Part shown: piece by piece, positions 54,026 through 64,000 of the stretch | Position numbering within the stretch: the stretch's first letter is position 1 | Layout of the letters: each line of letters starts with the position of its first letter | Source: Hyperoodon ampullatus | Taxonomy: Eukaryota; Chordata; Mammalia; Artiodactyla; Ziphiidae | DNA length: 64,000 nucleotides | NCBI GenBank assembly: GCA_949752795.1 | Contig: OX457057.1 | Location: forward strand, 159,193,980-159,257,979 | Direction of reading: 5' to 3' | Notes under the pieces: generated by a model | Told to the model about the DNA's origin: nothing | Database searches by the model: none | What the model saw: only the letters and a program-made list of their open reading frames with translations | Position numbers and translations under genes: made by a program

Positions 54026-55640
54026 CTTTTGCACATGCTCACGTGCTCTCACATCCTATCTGCGGTGTGCTTCCTCTTCTCCCATGGACTCTTCAGACGT
54101 TCAATGCCTGAGAAGCCACTTGAGGACCCTTCAGCACCACAGCTGCCAGTGCCCTCCATGACACTGCTGATATCTGTGCAGGTGTTGCTCTCTGCACCCC
54201 CCCTGCCCCCCCTGCCCTCACCCCGTGTCCCCAAAGCTGTGTAGATCAAGGAGCTGTTACAGTCTCAGAAGACCTCAGTCCTCCGTATGTCTAAAACACC
54301 GCAGCCTCAGCACAGAAGCAAACAGAATGCTCTTCCTTTCCACTTTCAGTTACCCTAGCATCAGAATCCTGCTTTTTATATCTCCTCCAACGTTGAAAAC
54401 TGGCTGTTGTAGCTTCAGCTTGTAGCTTCTCTTTCCCTGGGGCCAAGGGCGAGATTGGCTAGTGTCTGAGATACCCATTCCCACTCCTGCCACATAAATC
54501 CCTTCCAAAGTTGACTCTTGCCAACCTTTCTGTGACACACACCCAGGCAGGTCTGAATCCCTGAAATGGGCACCATTTAGGCTGCAGTGGGGGACCCTTA
54601 TGCTATTTAAAGAAACAAACAAAAAAAGAAACAGAAATCCCAGGAACCTTGAAGCTATTCATCTTGAAGACTATTCATGGAAGCAGGGAAATTAAACATG
54701 ACATCCTTGAATATATACCCTCCACAGCGCAGCTTGGCCTATTGTTTCCCTCATAATGACAATTTACCTCTGGGAGGTTGAGGGCGGGACACTCTGCTGG
54801 ATCAGGTATCAGGGAGGAAATGAGAACAAAGCTATATTGTCAGGAAGCTTGAGGGCTGACACAAACATAGCAGTGCTCCAGAAAATTATTGTTGAAAATG
54901 TTTCCTCCATAGCTGCCTGTGGTTGTTCAGCCTAATCTTCAGTCAGACTGGACCTGGAGAGGAAAACTACTCCTGTGTGTTGCTATTCCATTAAGGAGAG
55001 AAATCATAAAGACATAAATAAGAAGAGTGGTGTGAGCCATTCCCACTGTTCGGTCTTCCCTTTCTGCTCCCTCTTCGACATCACTTTCCAAGACTCAAGT
55101 GTTCTCTTAGCTCTAAGGGCTGTTGTCATTAGGAGAAAATATTGATTTGACTTACATGCCTTTCTTCCTTTTGTGGAGCTCCTACCTGCTCACCTGCTCA
55201 TTTGATTACCTGGGGACCTGATGAGAGTAGAAAATCCCAGAGACAAAACCGGGGCCCAAGATGGAGCGTATAGAATCTTTAGAAGCGAATTGTTGGGCTG
55301 GAAAAATTCTCAAGGTGGAATCTAAAATGGGATCTGTCATCAATAAAATCCTTTAGCCCTTCTGCTTCTTTAGATAATCCCATGGATACCCCAAAGTAGA
55401 TTTAAGTGCCCAACTAAAGGACACGGGGGATTATTGTGGATGTGTGAGGCTCAGTGTGAGCAAGATAAAGTTTCTCTAAAGTCTTGATCTGTCAGCACTT
55501 CTGGTTGAATTTTTTTGTGGCAGCTGTAAATCAATTCCTTTCTTAAGAGTGTAGGAGAAGCTGTGAAGAAATCCTGCAAAGAGTGGAGATGAAATATGGA
55601 AGGAGAAAAGGGACAGAACTGTACTAATAAGCTAGTCATG
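54026..55640. other. No recognisable feature
   Basis: About 1.6 kb unassigned. A C-rich patch lies at 54196-54213. The 115- and 148-codon frames at the left edge derive from the neighbouring SINE. Confidence 0.4.
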
Positions 55641-55644
55641 ACAG

Positions 55645-56030
55645 ATGGCTTTGGGGATTCATTCATTCGTTCATTTTTCCTTCATTTATCCACCCAGTCA
55701 CTCAACACATATTCACGGAACCGTTTACTGTGTGCTAAGCATTATATTGTTGGGGGCAGATCAGTGAATGAAATAGGAAAGATTGCTGCTTTCTTGGAGC
55801 TTTTGCCTGGTAAGGGAGACAGACTAATACGACACAAATTATGTAACTGTAATTGTGGTGTTAGGAAGGAGAGGCACAGGGTGCTATGAAAGCAAATAAC
55901 AGGGTGGCGATGGTTCAAAAAAATTTCCATGAGGAAAGCTGAGCCCTGGAGGATTAGCCAGATGAAAGAGAGGGGAGTTTGGGGAAATGACCTAATCAGG
56001 AAATAATAGCACGAATGAAGGAAGAGTCAG
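55645..56030 (-). repeat. L2 3' region
   Basis: Reverse L2: ATTCATTCATTCGTTCATTTT, CTCAACACATATTCACGGAAC, TGTGTGCTAAGCATTATATTG, GCTTTCTTGGAGCTTTTGCC and CAGGGTGCTATGAAAGCAAA. Confidence 0.75.
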
Positions 56031-56365
56031 GTGAAAAAATGAATCTCAAAAAAATAGTCATCTGTAAAAAGCAAATGAGCAAAACTCAATGAAGAGAAGG
56101 CAAAACAAATAAAGCCAAACCACAGTGGGGCAAATATCTGCTCCAAAAAGCTGCAGTGGCTGCAGGGGAGTGGGTGCAGGGCCTCCTCCACCCATCTGGC
56201 TTCCGTCTCTCCCACACTGATAGCAAAATGCATTTTGTGGAAGCACAAGGTCAAGTCCTCCACTACTGCATCCCTAAGATGTTACCCTAAGGCAGATAGA
56301 TGCCATGAATTCTTTGTAAAATTAATATGGTTATCAAATGACAGAATGGCAAAGTTGGAGGTGGG
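56031..56365. other. No recognisable feature
   Basis: Nothing was identified. Two short minus frames overlap here without known homology. Confidence 0.4.
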
Positions 56366-56369
56366 GATA

Positions 56370-56770
56370 AAACTAAAATTACTGGGCACCCATGATGTGG
56401 CAGGTAATGTTTAAGCCCTTCGTGTGTATTTTCTCATTTAACATTCAAATAGCCCTCCATGGTGGATAGCACACATTTTATACTCTAAAGAGAACTGCAG
56501 TCTGGAGAAGGTAAGTCACTTGCTCAAAGAGTTAAGGATGGAGATAAACCAGCTCCGGTTGGTCTAACTCTTACGTCTGACCATACTCCCACTCTTCTTT
56601 GCAACCTAATTAGAACCCATAGAGCTTGTCTGGTCCCAGCCTGTTCTTTTGTAAGGGGACCTGGAGCTCACAAAGGTTTAGAGACTCATGTAAGGCCTTG
56701 GGATTAGAGGCCAGTGTAGGATTAGACCTCGGGTTCCCATTGCTAATCCATACATCTTCCCCATTTCTTG
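56370..56770 (-). repeat. MIR SINEs (two adjoining)
   Basis: First MIR: TTTTCTCATTTAACATTCAAAT, GCAGTCTGGAGAAGGTAAGTC, and ACTTGCTCAAAGAGTTAAGG. Second MIR (56640-56770): AGCTCACAAAGGTTTAGAGAC and AGACCTCGGGTTCCCATTG. Confidence 0.65.
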
Positions 56771-56806
56771 TTGTTTTGTTAAATGTAATAAAAACACACA
56801 GTTGAG

Positions 56807-57019
56807 GGCTTCCGTGGTGGCGCAGTGGTCGAGAATCCGCCTGCCGATGCAGGGGACACGGGTTCGTGCCCCGGTCCGGGAAGATCCCACATGCCGCGGA
56901 GCGGCTGGGCCCGTGAGCCATGGCCGCTGAGCCTGCGCGTCCGGAGCCTGTGCTCCACAATGGGAGAGGCCACAACAGTGAGAGGCCCCCGTACCGCAAA
57001 AAAAAAAAACAAAAAAACC
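56807..57019 (+). mobile_element. CHR-2 SINE, CD form
   Basis: A sense copy close to consensus: GGCTTCCGTGGTGGCGCAGTGG, GGGTTCGTGCCCCGG, GCGCGTCCGGAGCC and CCCGTACCGC before the A-tail. The target duplication is ACACACAGTTGAG at 56794-56806 and CCACACAGTTGAG at 57020-57032. Confidence 0.96.
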
Positions 57020-57032
57020 CCACACAGTTGAG

Positions 57033-57475
57033 AATTATCAGGATAGAATGCCAAAACTACACAAAAATTCATCATCATTTTTCTTGAGTTACATCCCTTT
57101 TTCCCTGGAAAGCTTCAGTGTCGAAATATGTAGTGGTAACTTCCTATCAAAAAAAAATAAAAACCCCACTAAATGATATATTTTGTAATGAAGCAATCAC
57201 ACCTTACTTTTGGATTTTTGTATTTTGAACTATATTAAAGCAGGACGTGTTTGCATTAAGCAGCTGATTTGTGCATTTTATACAATATTCTTCGACATTC
57301 ATCTAATAAAATGGAGAGTCTTAAATAAAGTATATTTAATCAATTAGCTTCTCTAATAAAATCTCATATCCAGAATAATATCTTGGCCCATACACTGAAT
57401 AATGAAAGAATACTGTGGAACAGGAAGATAAAAAATGGTACCCATTTGCTCCAACAGAGAGGAATTCTACATTTG
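57033..57475. other. No recognisable feature
   Basis: AT-rich. No repeat or exon was recognised. Confidence 0.45.
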
Positions 57476-57479
57476 TTAT

Positions 57480-57600
57480 TATAGAGTTGCTTCTAATTAG
57501 TTTTAACTTTGAACATGTCACTCACTCTTCTGGCCTTGGATTCTGCATTGGAGAAATGTAGGGATTAGACCTGATGGTCTGTAAGATTCCTTTTAGATTT
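57480..57600 (+). repeat. MIR SINE 3' part
   Basis: GAACATGTCACTCACTCTTC, TGGCCTTGGATTCTGCATTG, GATTAGACCTGATGGTCTG and TAAGATTCCTTTTAG. Confidence 0.65.
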
Positions 57601-58385
57601 GAACTTCAATGAGACAATGGGTCTTGGAGGTATATTTACAACTAGCCTACCCTTTCCTCCTCCACAACCCTCAGCCATCATTCTCATCAGCTCTCCCTTA
57701 ACTTTTGATTTCCAGCCCTTCCCTACTGGGTCTTAGAAATGCTAAAGGGAACTTCTGACATTTTCAATTCCTGGGCCTGAGCGCCCCCTAGGCACACAGA
57801 GAAAAATTGTAGCTCTGGGGGAAGATGGTGTCTCACTATGGTCAGCACCAAACCCTTGCACTTCCCTGTACTTACTCTGAGGCAAGAACACTGGGGCAGG
57901 GAGGGAGCTAGGAAGGACAAGAGGGAGTGGGTGGCAAGCTCTGTCATCAACCAAACATTGCAGGGGCTCTGTGCGGCTGTCCCCCTAACAACAGGTACAT
58001 TCAGAATGGAAGGAGGTGAGCTAGAGGTAGAGCAGACCCTGCCCCGTGGAAAGAAGTCAGGGGCCACATAGTGAATGTATCAGGCTAAAGAGTAGTTACT
58101 GGAAACATTTTACTGTTCAACTAAATCCATTCGCAGAAAATGATCCAAAGGTTACTAAATAAACATCAATTATTTGCATTGCTTACGTTGCCTTCCTGTT
58201 CCTATAAGTATCATGCATGCATATCACTGGATTTCATCTTTGTGTATACACCTTTTTTGCTGCTTTTCTCATTGCTGGTACTGTTTTGTATACATACCTG
58301 CCACACTCACAGTCCACACAAACATTATCTTAAACCTTTTGTAATATGGCTAAACCATAGTGAGGCACTTATTGAGAAGAAAATT
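57601..58385. other. No recognisable feature
   Basis: Nothing was identified. The 114-, 77- and 70-codon frames at 57723-58071 overlap each other on both strands and match no known family. Confidence 0.4.
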
Positions 58386-58389
58386 CATG

Positions 58390-58924
58390 CCTGTGTATAT
58401 GTATGTGGTATTAAGTGTTCACTGTGTATGTTTGTGGGTGTGTATGTTTGGGATGTATGTATTATATGTGATAGTATGTGTCTGCTGTGTGTGTGTGTGT
58501 CTCGGTATGTATATGTGGTATATGTTCATGTGTGTGGTATGGTATGTGTGTTTGTGTGTATATGTTTGTGGCATATATATTTGTGTCTGTGTGTGTGTAC
58601 GTGGTGTGTGTGTGTGTGTATGTGAATGTTTCTGTGTGTGGTGAAGTGTGTGGAGGGTTTTGTGATGGGTGTGGTGTGTATGTGTGTCTCTGTGTGTTTG
58701 TATGTGTGGTTTGTAGTGTGTATGTGTCTGTGTGTGTATGTGGTGAATCTCTGTGTGTGGAGGTGTGTGTGGTATGTATGTGTATGTCTGTGTGTGTGTT
58801 GTGTACATCTGTGCGTATATATGTGTGTATATTTGTGGTGCGTATGTTTCTGTGTGTGATATGTGGTATGTATATTTGTGTCCCTCTGTGTGTGTATGTT
58901 TGTGTTTCTGTGCCTGTGTGTGTG
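58390..58924. repeat. Large TG-rich compound microsatellite
   Basis: About 530 bp of alternating purine-pyrimidine sequence built from TG, TATG and TGTGGTATG units with frequent single-base interruptions. Frames of up to 213 codons on the plus strand and 155 on the minus strand are translated repeat. Confidence 0.95.
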
Positions 58925-58930
58925 TTCACT

Positions 58931-59570
58931 CCTGTATGGGGACTTCATTCCCACAGGTCTTGGTCCTGGGCCCTTCTCTCAGACCTCAGCATCTGTGCCA
59001 GAATACAGAGACTTCCTAGGCATTCACATGAACTGTGGTTTGTGTCCGGAGAGAGTGGAGAAAGCATGTCCTATTGCAGGTGTTTACAAGCCTGCACAGT
59101 CATGTGCCTGGGTGTGTGATATGCCAACTGCTTCTGCAGAGGACAGGTGTTTGCAGTTATCAGCAGAGACGGGACCCTCCGGAAGCAATTACCACAGGCA
59201 CCAGGCTGCTTGAATTCCTGGGGGTCTGTTTTTCCTCTAAGATCATACTTTCATTCTCTATTAAAAGAAAAAAAAAAGGCAAAAAGAAAAATCTCTTGGG
59301 TGAATCAGTCAGTCATTGTTATTAGGCCCTTCCATCTCGACATCCTCTGATCCTAGAAGCACTCAGATCCACCAAATGGCCTTTCCCCTATATTCTGGCT
59401 TCAGTTCTCTGTGGGACTTGCACACACAGCTCCAACTCCCTCCACCACATGGGCACCTCTTCTGTGTTTCTCTCATCATCGTCGGCCTTCTGCCTTCCTG
59501 ACCTGGATCAGACCCAGAAGGTGAAGAAGACTGAGGCCACAGTATCTAGGTTTAATTCTCTGTTTATATC
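58931..59570. other. Mostly unassigned
   Basis: An A-rich tract (59264-59291) is the only structure. No exon or repeat family was recognised. Confidence 0.4.
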
Positions 59571-59574
59571 CCTG

Positions 59575-59645
59575 ATAATTAATTCCTCTAATGTTCATTG
59601 AGTAGGTGTGGCCACATGCTGAGTTAGGCATGCAAGATACAGTGA
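59575..59645 (-). repeat. L2 3' terminus fragment
   Basis: ATTCCTCTAATGTTCATTGAG and GCTGAGTTAGGCATGCAAGATA. Confidence 0.5.
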
Positions 59646-59649
59646 TGGG

Positions 59650-59880
59650 TAGAATAATATGGTAGTTAACAGCGAGGGCTCTAGAATAATATAGAACCTG
59701 TTTACCTCCCATCCTCACCTCTTAATCTGTGACCTTTGACAAAGCAACTTCCTTAAGGCTCTGCTGCCTTATTTGTGAAATAAGTACATACCTCACTGGA
59801 TGGCTGTGAGGTTAACCTGGCATGAAGTACATAGAAGACTGCCTGGAGTGCGATAGTCCACACATGTTAGCTCTTGTGTG
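59650..59880 (+). repeat. MIR SINE, nearly full length
   Basis: ATGGTAGTTAACAGCGAGGGC, TTAATCTGTGACCTTTGAC, TGCCTTATTTGTGAAATAAG, CTCACTGGATGGCTGTGAGG and AGTACATAGAAGACTGCCTGG. Confidence 0.8.
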
Positions 59881-60482
59881 GACTGGCTCACAGACCTTCA
59901 TTCTAGCCTCCCAGGTAGAGGGAGACGTTGGGAAGCCAAGCACCATGTTTTCTGGATGTCTTTGCAGTCAGAGTTCTAGATGCAAACTGTCTTCCATCAT
60001 GTAGATGCACTCAGCATAAGAAGTGCAAGGCATAATCTGCTCCCTTTTGTGAAATGTGAAATAAAATGGAGTCACTTATGTCAAGGGGTCTTAAAATGGA
60101 GCTGGGAGGTTATTAAGAAGGTGAACCTTACGCATGTCCTCACTGGGTAGAACCATGAAGGTTTGAACTGAAACCACAAAAATTCCAAGGACTCTATAAG
60201 AACACCTGAAAACTGTCATAGTAACAAACTTTTACCTTCCTCTAGTGATAGCCTTTGCATGAAATCATGATTAGCCAAGACTAGCTTCCACCTCCAACTC
60301 CAATTAAGACTTTGTAATGCAGACCTCCCATCTTTGCCTTTATTTTGTTTTTATTTATTTTTATTTATTTTTTGCTTTGAATATCCAACTTCTAATACTT
60401 GTTTCTTTAAAAATTTTTTTATTGAAGTATAGTTGATTTACAATATTGTGTTAGTTTCAAGTGTACAGCACAGTGATTCAGT

Positions 60483-60535
60483 TATATATATATATATATA
60501 TAAATACATATATAAATATAAATATATATATATAT
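60483..60535. repeat. (TA)n-rich tract in L1
   Basis: TA repeats with AAATACA and AAATA interruptions. Confidence 0.9.
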
Positions 60536-60911
60536 CTTTTTCAGATTCTTTTCCCTTATAGGTTATTATAAAATACTGAGTATAGTTCCTGGTGCTATAC
60601 AGAAGGCCCTTGTTGGTTATCTATTTTAGTGTGTATATGTTAATCCCAAACTCCTAATTTATCACCCCTCTCCCTTTCCCCTTTGGTAACCATAAGTTTG
60701 TTTTCTATGTCTGTTGTTCTAGTTCTGTTTCATATATAAGTTCATTTGTATCTTTTTTTTTTTTAGATTCCACATATAAGCAATATCATTTGATCTTTGT
60801 CTGGCTTACTTCACTTAGTATGATAATCTCTAGGTCATTCCATGTTGCTTCAAATGGCATTATTTCATTCTTTTTTTATGGCTGAGTAATAATCCATTGC
60901 ATATATATGTA

Positions 60912-60913
60912 TA

Positions 60914-60951
<38 letters not shown>

Positions 60952-60952
60952 A
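60912..60952. repeat. (CA)n microsatellite in L1
   Basis: About 18 CA units, nearly pure. Confidence 0.95.
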
Positions 60953-61010
60953 CATCTTCTTTATCCTTTCATCTGTCGATGGACATTTAGATTGCTTCCA
61001 TGTCTTGGCT

Positions 61011-61040
61011 GTTCTGTTCTATTCTATTCTATTCTGTTCT
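61011..61040. repeat. (TTCTG/TTCTA)n short tandem repeat
   Basis: Five-base units GTTCT and ATTCT in tandem replace part of the L1. Confidence 0.9.
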
Positions 61041-61470
61041 CCATACTGTTCTCCATAGTGGCTATACCAATTTATATTCCCACCAACAGTGTAGAAGGGT
61101 TCCTTTTTCACCACACCCTCTCCAGCATTTATTATTTGTAGCCTTTTGATGATGGCCATTCTGACTGGAGTGAGGTGATACCTCACTGTAGTTTTGATTT
61201 GCCTTTCTAATAATTAGCGATGTTGAGCATCTTTTCATGTGCCTTTTGGCCACCTGTATGTTTTCTTTGAAGAAATGTCTATTTAGATCTTCTGCCCTTC
61301 TTTGCCTTTAAAAGCCCCTGAACTTTACTCAGTGTCCCCACTAGGGACACTGGGTTGTTACCGAAATCTGTGTGCCCGAATTGCAATTCTTTGATCCTAA
61401 ATAATCAAGCTTTTTGCTTGATTATTGTCTCTGAGGTTTATTTAGGTTGACCCTCTTTTAGCCATTTTTG

Positions 61471-61800
61471 CTGGCAACCAAAGTTGTGGAAATGTGAGGG
61501 TTTTCTCCAGTGGTGCTCTGGAGTCCATTTTCCAGCTTCTTGGGCATTGAGAGGCAGGGACTGTAGCAGAGGTAGCCCCAGCTTCAGGATTCTAGCACAG
61601 CTCCCGAGGTGCCCCAGAGGTGGTAACTCCCCTGACTGGTCATTTCTGTGTTGTTTTGGAAGCTGTTTCTGGAGCCCCAGCCTAGAATCGGCTCCTTCAA
61701 CCCTTCTACTAACTTTGCAAGCACATTATTCCTTTATAAACTCCATTTCCAATCATTAAATTAAGTCCTATTTAATATAGATAAAGCAATTTCTATTTCC
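61471..61800. other. Unassigned, possibly LTR flank
   Basis: It begins TTTTTGCTGGCAACCAAAG, which could be the LTR end or its internal junction. The 91-codon plus frame at 61484-61759 is unrecognised. Confidence 0.35.
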
Positions 61801-61804
61801 TGCC

Positions 61805-61960
61805 CTGAATTCTGATGGATACAACTATTATTATTTGTATGTGTTATTAATATATTATTATAATATTATCTTGTCATAAATAATATATAATATATTATTA
61901 TATATTATGCACATTAATATAGTATTTGTATATATTAAATAATATTAAAATAATAACAGC
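61805..61960. repeat. AT-rich palindromic tract
   Basis: Runs of TATTATTATA/TAATATA words form imperfect palindromes with a predicted cruciform tendency. Confidence 0.8.
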
Positions 61961-61964
61961 TACC

Positions 61965-62125
61965 AAATATTGGTTATACTATAGGTCCAAACGTTTACAG
62001 ATGTTATCTAATTGCACTCTCCCAGCAAAATCACACAGTCTTTAAGGGACCCAATCAGGGTGTGAGCCTAGATCTTTCTGCCACCTAGATCAGGTGCCTA
62101 ACCACTGCACCCTACTGTTCCTTCT
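61965..62125 (-). repeat. MIR SINE
   Basis: GTTATCTAATTGCACTCTCCC, AAATCACACAGTCTTTAAGG, GGTGTGAGCCTAGATCTTTC and AACCACTGCACCCTACTG. Confidence 0.7.
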
Positions 62126-62615
62126 CTGGTGGAGCTCTTGGTGCAGTGAGGATGGCTACCATGCACTGTAAGAAATGCTGAAAAGAGCTATGGGCCCAGG
62201 GCTGTGGGAGCCCAGAAGAGAAAATGTCTAATTCTGCCTGGGCCTTAGAAGTCCACGATGGTGTCTGCTTTCCACCTTGGCAAGGGGTCACGACCTCTAG
62301 ATTCCTTAATATGTTGGGGGACCCTGCCTCAAAGATCCAGTGGCCTGTTTCTCAAGTAATAATGACTTAAGAACCCCAAATCTGCTTGTTTGCAAAGGTA
62401 ACTGTCTGCTCTTGCATCCAGGTGAGTCACTACAGGCCCTGGGACATTCAGATTCCTTTGTGGGACACATTCTAGCTGGCAGCTGGAGGAGCACATAAGC
62501 AGAGGGTTCGGCCAGCCTGGGGCAGATGTGTACACTCACCTTCCGGGCGGCTCTCTCCCTATTTCTCACAAGACTTCTCTGCAGCAACACCTTCTTGCTG
62601 GGAATGCCTCAGTTT
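62126..62615. other. No recognisable feature
   Basis: Nothing was identified. Confidence 0.4.
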
Positions 62616-62619
62616 CAGA

Positions 62620-62700
62620 GACCTTGCCTTATTCAGGGCTGTACCTCTCGCATCGAGCATATTGCAGATGCTTGGAGAATGAACACATGAATAAATGAAT
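62620..62700 (+). repeat. L2 3' terminus
   Basis: CGAGCATATTGCAGATGCTTGG and GAATGAACACATGAATAAATG. Confidence 0.6.
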
Positions 62701-63220
62701 GAAGAAACCCCAGCCTGCAGCTAAGCCGGGCTACCTGGAGAGCTGGATTCTTTGCATTTTATTCTCAGCTCTTTTCTGCCCCTGCTTCTGGTTGCCATGG
62801 TTCACTCACATGCCTGGCCTTGCATGGACTGCACTACTCTCATCCTCTTCCCAGCATCTGAAACACTGGGGTTTGCCTTTAATTGATGCTTCTTTTAATT
62901 TCATGAAATGATCTATATCTTCATGTGTTGTTATAATTTTCCTTCACTCCATTTAGAAGCTTATGTGCAAAAACAAAAGCTTATGGCTTCCAATGTGTGT
63001 CTGAAAGGTCTCTTGATCCAGAAACAAACAAGACCTTTTTTCAGCTGAAGGACTGATGAGAGTTTCTATCTCTAAGTGGAAGTTTCATCCCAGTAGCCAG
63101 TTATAGCTGACCTTTCCTTTTTGGGGGTCTGGGGACCCAGGGCTATACAAATCTTTGCATTTGCATGCTTTACAATTCAAAACAGGGTGTTTTATTTAAA
63201 AAAAAAAAAAAGCTCCCATT
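62701..63220. other. No recognisable feature
   Basis: Nothing was identified. A pure A-run lies at 63198-63212. Confidence 0.4.
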
Positions 63221-63224
63221 GATC

Positions 63225-63340
63225 AAGATATGCAGAGCAGGTATTATCCCTGTTTCAAAAGAGTAGCTTTTGAAGCCAGAGTCACACAGCTTTAAGTGGC
63301 TGAGTCAATCCATGACTCTGAATCAGTGAGTGCATTTTCC
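63225..63340 (-). repeat. MIR SINE, diverged
   Basis: GCAGGTATTATCCCTGTTTC, AGCCAGAGTCACACAGC and TAAGTGGCTGAGTCAATCC. Confidence 0.55.
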
Positions 63341-63825
63341 ACTTTTCCTTGGAACTAAATCTTTCCCAGAGCTGTGGGTTCCACTGAGTGGGGGGAGGGC
63401 AGGCACAGGGAGTCTGACTTCCTGGCTCTCGCCTCCCTCGTTTCCAGGATTCACTACCATCCCTTTATTTTCAGGTTTTGGGTCTTGTAAAATGTTATAA
63501 ATTAGACAATTAGAAGCCTAATCCTGGAACACATTTTCAAATTCCTAGCCTTTGGGTAATTGGATCCTCTGCCTTCACATTCAGCCAACACCCACGACCA
63601 CACCTTCAGCAGAGCCCTGGGCAGGGGTGCAGGGAACTGCAGAAGATTCTGGTCCCAGGACAACTTTTAAATGATGTCAGACAAAGACCGCCACAGACGC
63701 ACACTTCAAATAGTCTTAGGTCACAAGGACCTGAAATACCACGGTATTTTATAGGGGGCACAAAAAGGGGGCTAAGAAATTATGCAGCTTCTAGAAGATG
63801 AGATGACAGAAAGTTACAGTGGAAA
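63341..63825. other. No recognisable feature
   Basis: Nothing was identified. Confidence 0.4.
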
Positions 63826-63829
63826 TGAC

Positions 63830-64000
63830 AAAGCACTCTTAAAATAATGATACTAAATATTGCATGCATACAGTGCTTGACAATGTTACAAGCTTTCTCA
63901 TATATATCATTTCATATAATTCTCAGAATAACAGCCTTATCAAGCAGCAGAGCAGACACTAGGATACCAGTTTAAGAAATTAAATCTGAAGCTGGGGGTT
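63830..64000 (-). repeat. MIR SINE, running off the window
   Basis: ATGCATACAGTGCTTGACAATG, ATATCATTTCATATAATTCTC and GACACTAGGATACCAG, then an AAGAAATTAAATCTGAAGC block. Confidence 0.6.

Larger units (their letters stand above)
60343..61298 (-). mobile_element. L1, 5'-truncated, nested in an LTR
   Basis: It is the reverse complement of a cetartiodactyl L1 3' end: TTGAAGTATAGTTGATTTAC, TATACAGAAGGCCCTTGTTGG, ATAAGCAATATCATTTGATC, TTCCCACCAACAGTGTAG, GAGGTGATACCTCACTGTAG and GAGCATCTTTTCATGTGCC. The perfect target duplication is TCTTTGCCTTTA at 60331-60342 and 61299-61310. It contains TA, CA and TATTC microsatellites. Confidence 0.95.
60000..61470 (+). mobile_element. ERV LTR split by an L1
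   Basis: The left part (about 60000-60342) has AAATAAAATGGAGTCACTTATG, GGGTCTTAAAATGGAGC, and a CCTCCCATCTTTGCCTTTA block. The right part (61299-61470) has TTTAAAAGCCCCTGAAC (TATA-like), ACCGAAATCTGTGTGCCC, AATTGCAATTCTTTGATCC and AAATAATCAAGC, the typical R/poly(A) region of an ERV1-like LTR. It appears to be solo. Both outer boundaries are approximate and no internal viral region was recognised. Confidence 0.7.

Noticed and set aside
53665..54111. 148-codon frame
   Set aside because: Composed mainly of an antisense CHR-2 SINE.
1939..57019. tRNA-like A-box and B-box pairs (GGTTCGA-type motifs)
   Set aside because: All belong to CHR SINE or MIR heads; none is a standalone tRNA gene with a proper cloverleaf and 3' end.
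58478..59119. 213-codon plus frame and several 129-155-codon minus frames
   Set aside because: They are translations of the TG-rich microsatellite (repeated CVCVCV or HTHTHT) and continue only briefly into flanking DNA.
61470..61800. TTTTTGCTGGCAACCAAAG considered as a retroviral primer-binding site
   Set aside because: It is not clearly adjacent to a defined LTR end and no internal viral sequence follows.
1..64000. CRISPR arrays, operons, ribosome-binding sites or phage features
   Set aside because: The repeat content is wholly mammalian, and no regularly spaced short direct repeats or dense coding tracts are present.

Overview
This is mammalian nuclear DNA, most likely from a cetacean. 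The evidence is about two dozen copies of the tRNA-derived CHR-type SINEs of whales and their relatives. Seven are the roughly 200-bp CHR-2 'common deletion' form, which reads on its sense strand as TTCCCTGGTGGCGCAGTGG, then a GGTTCG B-box, then a GCGTCCGGAGCC-type body and an A-tail. The species cannot be fixed from sequence alone, although a toothed whale or dolphin fits well.

No complete protein-coding gene is recognisable. The window looks like intergenic or intronic DNA built mostly from transposable elements of different ages. The oldest layer is L2 (with RT-domain-derived and 3' UTR pieces), MIR, one L3/CR1 piece and an antisense HAL1. Above it lie L1M-type fragments, hAT and Tigger DNA transposon relics, and an ERVL-type (class III) retrovirus pol relic at about 43.85-46.44 kb that still shows a YIDD motif. 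Then come younger L1 copies, an ERV-type LTR at about 60.0-61.47 kb split by an L1, and the CHR SINEs, most with visible target-site duplications.

Layout: 0-10 kb has L2, MIR, a hAT relic and nine SINE loci, including a SINE inside a SINE at 2.9-3.5 kb. 10-17 kb has an L1 with an inverted 5' end (11.7-12.8 kb), a 112-bp tandem duplication broken by a SINE (15.35-15.91 kb), and a long L2 stretch. 17-31 kb is sparse, with L2/MIR, a hAT relic and the HAL1 relic. 31-38 kb is dominated by sense L2, with L3 and L1M pieces. 38-47 kb holds two SINEs, a Tigger relic, an orphan signal-peptide-like exon candidate (41944-42073), and the ERVL relic carrying young SINEs in alternating orientation. 47-57 kb holds SINEs and three L1 fragments, one split by a SINE and one with an inverted 5' end inside a MIR. 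57-64 kb holds a roughly 530-bp TG-rich microsatellite, the LTR with its nested L1, and scattered MIRs.

Nearly every long open frame here is translated repeat sequence. Three exon-like segments (41944-42073, 46763-47039, 47969-48093) are reported as low-confidence candidates only. No RNA gene, CRISPR array, prokaryotic feature or CpG-island promoter was seen.
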